Part shown: piece after piece, positions 34,918 through 43,085 of the stretch
Layout: each line of letters starts with the position of its first letter
Position numbering within the stretch: position 1 is the stretch's first letter
Assembly (NCBI GenBank): GCA_020634885.1
Contig: JACKAW010000008.1
Span: 62,001-126,000, forward strand
Source of the DNA: Anaerolineales bacterium
Lineage (GTDB): Bacteria; Chloroflexota; Anaerolineae; Anaerolineales; Villigracilaceae
Length of the DNA: 64,000 nt
Direction of reading: 5' to 3'
Made by a program: the position numbers and the translations under genes
The notes under the pieces: generated by a model
What the model was told of the DNA's origin: nothing
What the model saw: only the letters and a program-made list of their open reading frames with translations
Database searches by the model: none

Positions 34918-36990
34918 TTATTTGCTCATGAAATTTTTCGCCATCGGGTCTGCTTTGCGGTGCGGAATCAAATGCGCAATATGCGGGAACGGCTCGCTCA
35001 TGTGCGGAAAGCTCGTTGCCAGCATGAACTGATTTTGGAATTCCGGGTCGGTGGGCAATTCAAAGCGTTCCACCTTGCGCGTCACCGCATCGATCTCGTT
35101 ACGTTTCTCAATATTCAACAGCGCGATCCGCGCGCCATCGCCCGCCGCATTTCCTACCGCATACACTTTATCCAACTCACAATCGGGGATCAACCCGATC
35201 AGCATGGCTTTCTCTTTATCAATATAACTTCCGAAGCCGCCAGCCAAAATAATTTTATCAGGGCTTTCCAAATTCATTCGCTTGAGCAATGTCCGCGCCG
35301 CAGTGAAGAGCGCTGCCTTTGCCAATTGAATTTGGCGCACATCCTGCTGGGTGATTGGGATGTCTCGTCCAATGGAAGTTTCTTCCTCCCAGGCAATAAC
35401 ATACTCCCAACCTTTTTCTCCCTCTCGAACACGCTTCGTACTTAAATTTTTCTTGAACTTGCCCCGAGAGTCTACGATCTCCGCCCGGAACAATTCTGCC
35501 ACTGCATCGATGATCGCCGAGCCGCAGATACCTTTGGCTTTGCCTTCGTTCCAATTTTCTTCGCCGATGATCTTGTATTTTGGCTCGAGAGTTTTCTCGT
35601 CAATATGAACCCGCTCAATCGCGCCAGGTGCGGCACGCATACCATATTCCACATGCGCGCCTTCCAGCGCCGGTCCCGTCGGCGTGGATGTACACACCAG
35701 CCGCTTGCGATTGCCCAGAACCAACTCTGCATTGGTGCCCACATCGATCAACAGCAGATTATCGTCCTGCTTGTGAGGCTCTTCTGCCACGATGACCGCG
35801 CTCGTATCTGCACCGACGAACGAAGCAATGGTCGGCAGAATGTGAATATTGCCGGAAGGGCTAATGTGCAAACCCAACTCACGCGCTTTTACATCCACCG
35901 ATTCATGAATGGCAGGCACAAACGGCGCAAGACCCAGATCTTTGGGGTGCAAGTTGAGCAAAAGATGGTGCATGGTGGAATTGCCCACCAACACCATTTC
36001 TAAAATATCTTCCACCTTAATGTAGGTCGGCTTTTCAGCATCTTCAGATTTATCTGCATTGGCGTGGATGTTTTTATTTGCAGTCTTAACTGCCTGCTTC
36101 AATAATTTGTTGAGAGTTGTGATGATCGCTTTGTGTAATTTCTCGGTGCCGTCTTTGTGTTCAATGGTGTATTGAATGCGCGACATCACATCTTCACCAT
36201 ACACGATCTGCGGATTCATCTCCGACTCGGCTGCAAGAACTTCACCAGTTCGCAAGTTACACAGATACAATGCCACCGTGGTCGAGCCGATATCCACAGC
36301 CGCGCCGAAACTATCTTCGTGCAAACCCGGCTGCACTTGAATCACTTCCCTGTCATTCCATACTGAAACGGTCACGTTCCACTTTGCATCACGCATGGTT
36401 TTGGAAAGCGTCCGCAGACATTGATAATCAATGCTCATCTCATACCAACGCGGAAGTTTCTCCTCGCCGCCGCGCACCAGCGACATGGACGTTTCCAACC
36501 CTTTGGCGAGGCGTTCCCAATCTGCCACGGGTCGCTCCAGCGTGGGCGGACTCATCGAAACCAGATATTTGCGAATTGCCGGTTTCACCTCCACCGGACG
36601 GTTGCTCGCGCTCTTGCGGACGATCTGCTTGTTACCGCGGCTCTCTTCCGGCACATTGACCAGTACATCACCGCGCAACTGGCATTGACATGAAAGCCGT
36701 ACCTGCCCGATCTCCCAGCCTTTGCTTTTCAACAGGCTTGGGCGGCTTTCAAAATATCGTTTTTCCTGTGGCGTGACGGGGGAGACGTTCTCGCGTTTTG
36801 AATCGATATCATACTTTTCAAAGCGTCCCTCTTCAATGAGGACGATACACTTTCCACAAGTGCCGTTCTCGGCGCAAATGGATTCGATCTCCACGCCTAG
36901 TTCACGCGCTGCCGTGCGAATGGATGTGCCCGCGTCCGCTTCGCCGCGACTGCCAGAAGGCTGCAAAATGATGTTATGTTTCTTGGTCAT
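34918..36990 (-). CDS. ASKHA-domain corrinoid activation protein (RACo-like)
   Basis: 690-residue protein with an N-terminal [2Fe-2S] ferredoxin-like domain (Cys ligands in CAENGTCGKC and a later SCQCQL) and a C-terminal ASKHA/DUF4445 ATPase module. The latter shows GAAVDIGSTTVALYL, LVGNSTMHHLLL, LLIDVGTNAELVLG and the late ILAGGFGSYIDKEKAMLIGL segment. Proteins of this type use ATP and a low-potential electron to return inactive cob(II)alamin to cob(I)alamin in methyltransferase systems. The ATG at 36990 is preferred; the ten residues before it lie in a dispersed palindrome. Its presence argues that the two adjacent methyltransferases work with a corrinoid protein, which is not encoded in this window. 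Confidence 0.88.
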   Translation of the reverse strand: MTKKHNIILQPSGSRGEADAGTSIRTAARELGVEIESICAENGTCGKCIVLIEEGRFEKYDIDSKRENVSPVTPQEKRYFESRPSLLKSKGWEIGQVRLSCQCQLRGDVLVNVPEESRGNKQIVRKSASNRPVEVKPAIRKYLVSMSPPTLERPVADWERLAKGLETSMSLVRGGEEKLPRWYEMSIDYQCLRTLSKTMRDAKWNVTVSVWNDREVIQVQPGLHEDSFGAAVDIGSTTVALYLCNLRTGEVLAAESEMNPQIVYGEDVMSRIQYTIEHKDGTEKLHKAIITTLNKLLKQAVKTANKNIHANADKSEDAEKPTYIKVEDILEMVLVGNSTMHHLLLNLHPKDLGLAPFVPAIHESVDVKARELGLHISPSGNIHILPTIASFVGADTSAVIVAEEPHKQDDNLLLIDVGTNAELVLGNRKRLVCTSTPTGPALEGAHVEYGMRAAPGAIERVHIDEKTLEPKYKIIGEENWNEGKAKGICGSAIIDAVAELFRAEIVDSRGKFKKNLSTKRVREGEKGWEYVIAWEEETSIGRDIPITQQDVRQIQLAKAALFTAARTLLKRMNLESPDKIILAGGFGSYIDKEKAMLIGLIPDCELDKVYAVGNAAGDGARIALLNIEKRNEIDAVTRKVERFELPTDPEFQNQFMLATSFPHMSEPFPHIAHLIPHRKADPMAKNFMSK

Positions 36991-36997
36991 CAGGTTT

Positions 36998-37066
36998 ACC
37001 ACAGAGAGCACAGAGAACACGGAGAAGACCAGAAAAAATCTCTGTAATCTCCGTGTGCTCCGTGGT
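36998..37066. repeat. Imperfect palindromic intergenic element
   Basis: Arms built of ACCACAGAG- and CTCCGTGTGCTCCGTGGT-like sequence face each other between the ASKHA gene and the small gene upstream of it. Confidence 0.55.
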
Positions 37067-37074
37067 TCACTCTT

Positions 37075-37359
37075 TTAGGGTTTTTCTTTCCTTGGAATTT
37101 CAACCTTCGCCGCTTCGGCTTCCAACTCTGCCAGCAATGCCTCCGCCACTTCTTCGGCTGAACCCTCACGCTCGATCCACTGTCCGCGTTTGTATTGCTT
37201 GGCGTAATCCGTCGTGGATGTAGCCCCAAGTGCCATCGCGTACGCGTCGATCTTGTTTTGCACCTTTTGCGAAAGTTCCTTCTTCACCGTCTGTCCATCC
37301 GCTTCGACAGCGAACGATTGCGGAATCTCTTTCCAATACATGACCCGATATTTAGCCAT
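37075..37359 (-). CDS. PF13769 'virulence factor'-family small protein
   Basis: 94-residue soluble protein. YRVMYWKEIPQSFAVEAD followed by QNKIDAYAMALGATSTTDY matches the PF13769 family, named 'virulence factor' from distant homology. The C-terminal 35 residues are acidic and helical. My recollection is that this family is often adjacent to corrinoid methyltransferase and ASKHA genes in anaerobic bacteria, and here it is the first gene of such a cluster, which suggests an accessory role there rather than any part in virulence. The true biochemical role is unknown. Confidence 0.75.
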   Translation of the reverse strand: MAKYRVMYWKEIPQSFAVEADGQTVKKELSQKVQNKIDAYAMALGATSTTDYAKQYKRGQWIEREGSAEEVAEALLAELEAEAAKVEIPRKEKP

Positions 37360-37554
37360 TGTGAGCCTTTCATGTCATTGCGAGCGTTTTTTTGCGAAGC
37401 AATCTTCTCGTCACCAGGCTTGCTTCGTTCTTCGCAACGATATTTATTGAAATTATATATAATTTCTGAGGGGAGATTTTACGGGATGTAGGGTGGATGG
37501 TCAATGAAAAAAACTCTCAATTTTTTGGGTTTCCCCACACGACAAAAAACTTTT

Positions 37555-37632
37555 AACGCGAATGATACGAATGAACGAATATTGCGAATGTTTTTATATT
37601 CGAGCCATTCGTACATTCGCAATATTCGCGTT
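37555..37632. repeat. Large intergenic palindrome with GCGAAT units
   Basis: Nested perfect arms: AACGCGAAT (37555-37563) with ATTCGCGTT (37624-37632), and CGAATATTGCGAATG (37576-37590) with CATTCGCAATATTCG (37614-37628). Related GCGTTATTCGC-type sequence lies near 59860-59905. The rest of the 37360-37643 gap holds no gene. Confidence 0.75.
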
Positions 37633-37643
37633 CCGAAAAACAT

Positions 37644-38876
37644 TTACGACATTGCCGTGCCCGCCAGCCAGCCTGTCGTCCATGCGGCTTGGAAATTAAA
37701 CCCGCCTGTGATGCCGTCAATATCCAATACCTCGCCGCCGAAGAATAAACCGTCTACAATACGGCTTTGCATGGTCTTGAAATCCACTTCTTTCAAACTC
37801 ACGCCGCCGCAAGTGACGAATTCATCTTTGAACTGTCCCTTGCCTTGAATTTTATATTCGCCTGCCGTGAGTTCTTGCGCAAGCTTTTGCAACTCCGCTT
37901 TGGAAACATCTGCCCAATTCTTTTCACCGATGAAATACACCAACTGCTTCCAAAGTCGAATCGGGATTTGAGAGAACGCCGAGTGTGCCGAAACTTTTTT
38001 GCGTGCGTTCTCATGCCAGTCTTTGTTGCGCTGCAAAATCTCCAGCGCAGAATCAAGTTTATAGTCGCCGAGCCAGTTCACCGTTAAGAGCGAGGCGTAG
38101 TTCTTGTCAAACAAAATGCGCGCGCCCCAGGCAGAGAGTCTTAATACAGCAGGTCCACTCATGCCCCAGTGCGTTACCAACAGCGGACCGCGCGCCGTCA
38201 GCCCATCCATTTTCACGGTCACGTCTTCAACTGCCACGCCCGCGAGATCGTGAATGCGTTTGTCTTTGATGTTGAACGTGAACAGCGATGGCACTTGCGG
38301 CATGATGGTGTGCCCAAATTTTTGGATGAGACTTTGCGACTTGCGATCACCGCCGGTGGCGAACATCAGTTTTTTTGTTTGGATGAAAACCTTCTGCGCC
38401 TCTTTCATAATCTCCAGTTTGAATCCACCCTGCGGAGTTTTTTCCACACCCAAAACGGACGCCCCCAACTCGACCCGTACCTGCGCCTCTTTAGCTGCGT
38501 CGCGCAGACAATTTGCAATCGTATTTGAATCATCCGTGATCGGGAACATGCGCCCATCACTTTCTGTTTTGAGTTTTACGTTGCGTTCTCCAAACCACTC
38601 CACCGTATCTTTCGGTTGATAGCGCGAGAATGCACCGCGCAGTTCATTGCCCCCGCGCGGATAGTAGCTGATGAGTTTGGCTGGCTCGAAGCAGGCATGA
38701 GTCACGTTACAGCGCCCGCCGCCAGAGATTAAAACCTTGCCCAGTGTTTGGCTGGCTTTTTCAAGAATGAGCACGCGCAGATTTGGGTTTTGTTCTGCTG
38801 TGCGGATCGCCGCGAAGAACCCCGCCGCGCCGCCGCCGATGATGATTACGTCCCAGATGGGGGAGAGTTTAGACAT
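37644..38876 (-). CDS. HI0933/YhiN-family flavoprotein
   Basis: 410-residue FAD-dependent oxidoreductase. The N-terminus shows the dinucleotide-binding IIIGGGAAGFFAAIRTAE and, after LEKASQTLGKVLIS, the family-defining GGGRCNVTHA. The C-terminal return to FAD appears as DGLFFGGEVLDIDGITGGFN. Family members include BaiN-like steroid reductases and E. coli YhiN; the substrate here is unknown. TATAAT (38892-38887 on the minus strand) lies ten bases before the ATG and no Shine-Dalgarno is evident, so a nearly leaderless transcript is likely. It transcribes away from the tetR region and is probably independent of it. Confidence 0.85.
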   Translation of the reverse strand: MSKLSPIWDVIIIGGGAAGFFAAIRTAEQNPNLRVLILEKASQTLGKVLISGGGRCNVTHACFEPAKLISYYPRGGNELRGAFSRYQPKDTVEWFGERNVKLKTESDGRMFPITDDSNTIANCLRDAAKEAQVRVELGASVLGVEKTPQGGFKLEIMKEAQKVFIQTKKLMFATGGDRKSQSLIQKFGHTIMPQVPSLFTFNIKDKRIHDLAGVAVEDVTVKMDGLTARGPLLVTHWGMSGPAVLRLSAWGARILFDKNYASLLTVNWLGDYKLDSALEILQRNKDWHENARKKVSAHSAFSQIPIRLWKQLVYFIGEKNWADVSKAELQKLAQELTAGEYKIQGKGQFKDEFVTCGGVSLKEVDFKTMQSRIVDGLFFGGEVLDIDGITGGFNFQAAWTTGWLAGTAMS

Positions 38877-38886
38877 AGTGGCAGTG

Positions 38887-38892
38887 ATTATA
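38887..38892 (-). promoter_or_regulatory. -10 box of the YhiN-family gene
   Basis: TATAAT on the minus strand, ten bases before the ATG at 38876. Confidence 0.5.
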
Positions 38893-38921
38893 TAATACCC
38901 ACGGTATAAGGGAGGGAGATA

Positions 38922-39521
38922 TTATGTTAAAAGCATTTGTGCCAAGCCAAAAGAGGCGATTTCTTGAATGGTATGTTTGTTCAAAAGGGTATGTGAAACT
39001 TGCCCTTCCAGTGCAAGCGATACAACGCCATGAATCTGCCCCCAAACCGAAACAGCCATCAGGTCTGCGGGAGCCGTGGCGGGTAAGATGCCAGCGTTCT
39101 GACAGGCTTGTATAACTTCCACCACCAGTTTGAAGGTCTGGCTTGAAATCTCCACAAAGGATGGGTAATCTTTTTCCTTTTCCAACACGCCTGAGAACAT
39201 GATCTTGAAGGTATCTGTGTTTTCCTCGGCAAAGCGGACGTATGCCTTGACGCCTTCAAGAAGCTGCTTTTTGGGATTTTTGGAGTAAGGAGATATTGCC
39301 GCTTCCAACCCGGTATAAAGTTGAGTGAATCCTTCTGTGGATATGGCTGCGATAAGCGACTGTTTATCGGGGAAGTGCGCATACGGTGCGGAGTGACTCA
39401 CGCCCGCGCGTTGCGCTACTTTGCGCAGGCTTAATCCTCCGGCGCCTTCTTTTGCCAGGATCTCGACCCCGGCTTGGATGAGAGCGTTCTTTAGATCTCC
39501 GTGGTGATATTTTTTCGGCAT
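38922..39521 (-). CDS. TetR-family transcriptional regulator
   Basis: 199 residues. The N-terminal helix-turn-helix is clear: ALIQAGVEILAKEGAGGLSLRKVAQRAGVSHSAPYAHFPDKQSLI (written here as family layout, residues 13-57). The C-terminal ligand domain (about 75-199) resembles the WHG group. It is divergent from the aldolase operon; its own promoter, TTGACG-N17-TAATAT, places transcription start at or next to the ATG. Two GACxxxGTC palindromes overlap both promoters, so the protein probably represses itself and the operon until it binds a ligand related to the operon's substrate. Confidence 0.92.
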   Translation of the reverse strand: MPKKYHHGDLKNALIQAGVEILAKEGAGGLSLRKVAQRAGVSHSAPYAHFPDKQSLIAAISTEGFTQLYTGLEAAISPYSKNPKKQLLEGVKAYVRFAEENTDTFKIMFSGVLEKEKDYPSFVEISSQTFKLVVEVIQACQNAGILPATAPADLMAVSVWGQIHGVVSLALEGQVSHTLLNKHTIQEIASFGLAQMLLT

Positions 39522-39527
39522 GGGGAG

Positions 39528-39556
39528 ATATTAAGCGAAAATCTTGACACCGTCAA
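39528..39556 (-). promoter_or_regulatory. tetR promoter
   Basis: TTGACG (39556-39551) and TAATAT (39533-39528) with a 17-bp spacer on the minus strand. The start codon at 39521 lies six bases beyond the -10 box, so the mRNA should be leaderless. Confidence 0.75.
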
Positions 39557-39560
39557 GATT
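39540..39560. promoter_or_regulatory. TetR operator O1
   Basis: Perfect 9-bp inverted repeat AATCTTGAC-ACC-GTCAAGATT. It contains the -35 boxes of both divergent promoters. Confidence 0.82.
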
Positions 39561-39572
39561 GTGACCTAAAAT
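39544..39572 (+). promoter_or_regulatory. Promoter of the aldolase operon
   Basis: TTGACA (39544-39549), 17-bp spacer, TAAAAT (39567-39572): close to the sigma-70 consensus. The leader to the aldolase ATG is about 110 nt and contains the palindrome at 39591-39654. Confidence 0.82.
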
Positions 39573-39590
39573 CTGGACACTGTCTAGTTA
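39570..39590. promoter_or_regulatory. TetR operator O2
   Basis: AATCTGGAC-ACT-GTCTAGTTA repeats the layout of O1 exactly 30 bp downstream, with a weaker right half. It covers the -10 and start point of the aldolase operon. Confidence 0.65.
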
Positions 39591-39654
39591 GTAGGTCATG
39601 CTTTTAGCATGACATTCTCGTGTGAGAAATAGTCACATTACAAACGTGACCTAC
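39591..39654. repeat. Palindromic element in the aldolase operon leader
   Basis: GTAGGTCA at 39591-39598 faces TGACCTAC at 39647-39654, with an inner ATGC...GCAT hairpin. The same ends occur at 22073-22103. Confidence 0.65.
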
Positions 39655-39688
39655 TTATTCTTTTGCAAAATGTAGTGTAGGAAAAAAT

Positions 39689-40375
39689 ATGGGAAATTTT
39701 GACTCTGAAAAGAAGTTGATTGTTGAAACCGCACACGAATTGGTGCGCAAAGGGTTTTTGATGGCAACGGGCGGGAATTTGTCTCTGCGGGTGAAGGGAC
39801 AAAATGCATTTGCCATCACACCATCAAATTACGATTATATGAAGATGACGCCGGAAGACGTCTGCATTTTGGATTTTGACTTGAACATGCTCGAAGGACA
39901 TCTCAAGCCTTCGGTCGAGTCCGCGATGCATGGGGTGGTGTATCAAGCTCGGGGGGATGTGAACGCCATTGTCCACACACATCAGGTCTACACCAGCGCA
40001 TTGACCTTGATCAAGTCGCCGATTCCCGCTCTATTCGATGAGCAGGCGCGTTTTCTCGGGCGTAGTGTGGAGATCATCCCATATGCTCCTTCTGGAACGG
40101 GGATGTTGAAGAATACTGTAGCCAAGCATGTGAAGAATCAAAACAATGCTTTCATGATGCAAAATCATGGGGCATTGGTCTTTGGTCACGATATGGAACG
40201 TGCTGTGCATAATGTGGAAATTCTCGAAAAATGCGCCATGGCATATCTGCTGGCAATTTGTACCGAGAAGAAGATCAGCAAAATTCCATTGGCAGTGCGA
40301 GAGATCGCTTTTGCCAAGCTGCGCAAAGATCAGAAGAAAACAGAAAAGGGTGAAGAAGTAAAAAGTGGTGAATAG
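39689..40375 (+). CDS. Class II aldolase/adducin-family protein
   Basis: 228-residue zinc-dependent aldolase of the fuculose-phosphate/ribulose-phosphate epimerase superfamily. GFLMATGGNLSLR near residue 25 binds the phosphate end; the zinc histidines are in AIVHTHQVYTSA and in MQNHGALVFGHD. A plausible catalytic acid lies in KPSVESAMH. Members cleave or epimerise ketose phosphates or decarboxylate related acids. It is the first gene of the TetR-controlled operon and is followed after one base by the aminotransferase gene. With the FGGY kinase at the operon's end it could act on a phosphorylated ketose, but the substrate is unknown. Confidence 0.85.
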   Translation: MGNFDSEKKLIVETAHELVRKGFLMATGGNLSLRVKGQNAFAITPSNYDYMKMTPEDVCILDFDLNMLEGHLKPSVESAMHGVVYQARGDVNAIVHTHQVYTSALTLIKSPIPALFDEQARFLGRSVEIIPYAPSGTGMLKNTVAKHVKNQNNAFMMQNHGALVFGHDMERAVHNVEILEKCAMAYLLAICTEKKISKIPLAVREIAFAKLRKDQKKTEKGEEVKSGE

Positions 40376-40376
40376 A

Positions 40377-41822
40377 ATGACCGAACAGAAATATGCAATA
40401 AGTGAATATCATGATGTAGATGAAGTCTACAAAAAATTAAATAACCTCGTTAGCCAGCCCATGCGCCATGTAAAGCGCGAGAAGATGCAGGAGTTCTTGG
40501 GCTATTTCGATACCCAATGCAAACGCTCTAAAGAACTGACCGACGAAGCGAAGAAATTTATTCCGGGCGGAGTGCAACATAACCTGGCGTTCAATTATCC
40601 CTTCCCAATTGCCATCGAAAAAACGGACGGTGCTTATCTTTGGGATGCTGACGGTAATCAATACATCGACTTTTTGCAGGCAGGTGGTCCTACCGTGTTG
40701 GGCAGTAACTATGCTCCCGTGCGGGAAAAAGTTTTCGAGATGCTAAACGAATGCGGACCCGTAACCGGCTTGTTCCATGAATACGAATTGAAATTGGCAG
40801 AACTAGTCAATCGCCTCATGCCTGCGGTGGAAATGTTTCGTATGCTTGGCTCAGGTACAGAGAGTGTGATGGCGGCTGTCCGCGCGGCGCGGGCGTTTAC
40901 GAAGAAGAAATATGTCATCAAAGTCGGTGGCGCGTATCATGGCTGGAGCGACCCGATGGTCTATGGCTTGCATGTGCCCGGCACGGGTCGGCTTGAGGCG
41001 ACGGGCATTCCGCGTGGGGCAAGCGCCTCGACCAAAGAATTTTTCCCGAACAGTCTCGGCGCGTTGAAACGTCAACTCATGTTGAACAGGCTGCGGGGCG
41101 GCACTGCGGCGGTAATCGTCGAGCCGTTAGGACCGGAATCAGGGACTCGTCCTGTGCCATTCGACTTCAATCAAAAAGTGCGTGAGCTGTGTGATGAGTT
41201 CGGTGCGCTTCTTATCTTCGACGAGGTCGTGACCGGCTTCCGAGTAGGCTTGGGTGGTGCTCAAGGTTTTTTCGGCGTCAAGCCCGATCTGACGGTGTTC
41301 GGCAAATGCATCACTGGCGGTTACCCCATGGCAGGCGGCGTGGGCGGACGTGCCGAAGTCGTGTCGCGTTTTGCGGCGGGCATTGGCGGTATTGGCGAAC
41401 GCGCCTACATAGGTGGGACGCTTTCTGCGAATCCACTTTCGTGTGTGGCGGGTTATTACTCTTTGTTGGAGATGGAACGCACGAACGCAGCGGTGATCGC
41501 TGGCAAAGCGGGTGACAGACTCACCAAGGGCTTGCAAGCTATTATAGAAAAATACGGTTTACCTTTCGTGGCGTACAACCAAGGTTCGATTGTGCATTTG
41601 GAAACTTCGGGTGTGATGTTGCTGGACTTGCGCAACCCGATCCGCTTGGCGAAGGAACTCAAGCCACGCAAGCACATGATCGAAGAGATGGGTGCGGCGT
41701 ATATGTCGCAGGGATTGATTACATTGGCTGGCTCGCGCATGTACACATCCATGGCTGATACAGATGAAGTAATCGATAGTGCATTGAATAAGTTCGAGAC
41801 CGTTTTAGCGGCTTGTGTGTAG
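40377..41822 (+). CDS. Class III aminotransferase, glutamate-1-semialdehyde mutase-like
   Basis: 481-residue PLP enzyme related to HemL. A leading helix of about 50 residues precedes the HemL-like block AKKFIPGGVQHNLAFNYPFP and the substrate region MLGSGTESVMAAVRAARAF. GAYHGWSDP and the PLP-contacting IFDEVVTGFRVGLGG follow, and the Schiff-base lysine is in VFGKCITGGYPMAGG. The extended N-terminus and operon context argue against a role in heme synthesis; it is more likely a transaminase or aminomutase in a catabolic route. The ATG at 40377 is chosen over GTG at 40365, which overlaps the aldolase gene. Confidence 0.85.
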   Translation: MTEQKYAISEYHDVDEVYKKLNNLVSQPMRHVKREKMQEFLGYFDTQCKRSKELTDEAKKFIPGGVQHNLAFNYPFPIAIEKTDGAYLWDADGNQYIDFLQAGGPTVLGSNYAPVREKVFEMLNECGPVTGLFHEYELKLAELVNRLMPAVEMFRMLGSGTESVMAAVRAARAFTKKKYVIKVGGAYHGWSDPMVYGLHVPGTGRLEATGIPRGASASTKEFFPNSLGALKRQLMLNRLRGGTAAVIVEPLGPESGTRPVPFDFNQKVRELCDEFGALLIFDEVVTGFRVGLGGAQGFFGVKPDLTVFGKCITGGYPMAGGVGGRAEVVSRFAAGIGGIGERAYIGGTLSANPLSCVAGYYSLLEMERTNAAVIAGKAGDRLTKGLQAIIEKYGLPFVAYNQGSIVHLETSGVMLLDLRNPIRLAKELKPRKHMIEEMGAAYMSQGLITLAGSRMYTSMADTDEVIDSALNKFETVLAACV

Positions 41823-41830
41823 ACTTGTAG

Positions 41831-41861
41831 GACCCTAAAGGTTTTCAAAACCTTTAGGGTC
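41831..41861. repeat. 15-bp perfect palindrome between operon genes
   Basis: GACCCTAAAGGTTTT (41831-41845) and AAAACCTTTAGGGTC (41847-41861) are separated by one base. There is no T tract; probably an mRNA-processing or stabilising hairpin. Confidence 0.75.
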
Positions 41862-41882
41862 TGAATTCAAAAAAGGAGCATC

Positions 41883-43082
41883 ATGACAGACAAATTCAAA
41901 CTTTACGGGTATCGCTGGGTGGTGTTGGGTGTGTTCATGTTCATCAACCTGACCATCCAAATGTTGTGGATCACCTATGCCCCGATCACAGGTCCAGCCG
42001 CTGCCTATTACGGCGTGACCGACTTGCAGATCGGCTTACTGGCGATGTCGTTCATGATCGCTTTTATTCCGCTTTCGATTCCCGTTTCATGGGTGATTGA
42101 TACCTACGGGTTTCGAGTAGCAGTCAGTATCGGCGCGGTAATGATGGGGATTTTCGGTCTGCTGCGCGGATTTGCTGGTGCGAATTACTCTCTCGTTTTG
42201 TGGAGCACAATTGGTATTGCTGCGGCTCAACCCTTTCTGCTCAATGCGTGGACGAAAGTCCCTGCCAATTGGTTTGCCATTGAAGAACGCGCCACCGCAG
42301 TTGGGCTAGTCACACTTGCTAATTTGGTCGGTACAGCACTTGGCATGGTATTGACTCCTGCTCTGACAGAAACTATGTCCATCTCGACCGTACAGTTGAT
42401 CTACGGCGGCGTCGCAGCATTTTCTTCTGTGTTGTTCCTCATCTTCGCCAAAGAGACTCCGCCCACGCCTCCCGGACCAGACGGCAGCGAAGTCCGCGCC
42501 TTGATGTTGGACGGCTTGAAACATGCTTTCACGGTCAAGTCGTTTTGGCTGTATCTGTTCGTTTCGTTTGTTGGTTTAGGCATTTTTAATGGCGTGACCA
42601 CCTGGGTGGAGAATATCATCCGTCCGCGCGGGTTCACGCCGACTGACGCCGGAACCCTTGGCGCGTTGATGTTGGTAGGCGGTGTGTTGGGCGCGGTCAT
42701 CATCCCGCCGTTCTCGGATAAGACTCGCAAACGCCAGCCTTATATTTTGTTTGGGCTATTGTTGGCGATCCCCGGCTTGATCGGTTTGGCATTCGCCACT
42801 GCCGATTGGTTATTATTCGTCTCTGCCTTTGCAATGGGATTCTTCCTTGTGAGTACCAGTCCCATTGGGATGCAATACGCTTCCGAAGTGACACAACCGA
42901 CTCCCGAGGGTACTTCAAATGGCTTGATACAATTATTCGGTCAGGCGTCGGTGGTGTTTGTGTATATCATGGAAGCTTTGAAGACGGCTGATGGCTCGTT
43001 CACACCAGCTTTGTTATTGGCAATTGGTTTGCTGGTTGTGAGTGCTGCACTTGTTACCCAAATGAAAGATCCACAGAGATAA
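41883..43082 (+). CDS. MFS transporter, FLVCR/DIRC2-like
   Basis: 399-residue permease with about twelve spans. The beginning YRWVVLGVFMFINLTIQMLW, the SWVIDTYGFRVAVSIGA loop and the QPFLLNAWTKVPANWFAIEERATAVG block resemble the FLVCR/DIRC2 branch of the major facilitator superfamily, members of which carry heme, choline, ethanolamine or other small cations. The substrate here is unknown, but its place between catabolic enzymes implies import of the operon's substrate. AAAAGGAG lies just before the ATG. The FGGY kinase gene begins three bases after its stop. Confidence 0.82.
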   Translation: MTDKFKLYGYRWVVLGVFMFINLTIQMLWITYAPITGPAAAYYGVTDLQIGLLAMSFMIAFIPLSIPVSWVIDTYGFRVAVSIGAVMMGIFGLLRGFAGANYSLVLWSTIGIAAAQPFLLNAWTKVPANWFAIEERATAVGLVTLANLVGTALGMVLTPALTETMSISTVQLIYGGVAAFSSVLFLIFAKETPPTPPGPDGSEVRALMLDGLKHAFTVKSFWLYLFVSFVGLGIFNGVTTWVENIIRPRGFTPTDAGTLGALMLVGGVLGAVIIPPFSDKTRKRQPYILFGLLLAIPGLIGLAFATADWLLFVSAFAMGFFLVSTSPIGMQYASEVTQPTPEGTSNGLIQLFGQASVVFVYIMEALKTADGSFTPALLLAIGLLVVSAALVTQMKDPQR

Positions 43083-43085
43083 ACA

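Noticed and set aside
36991..37020. Ten-residue extension of the ASKHA protein
   Set aside because: It lies in a dispersed palindrome and has no ribosome site.
37504..37848. Open frame across the intergenic palindrome into the flavoprotein gene
   Set aside because: Its sequence comes from the palindrome and the antisense strand of the YhiN-like gene.
40377..41822. HemL of tetrapyrrole synthesis
   Set aside because: An N-terminal extension of about 50 residues and a catabolic operon under TetR control make a biosynthetic role unlikely.
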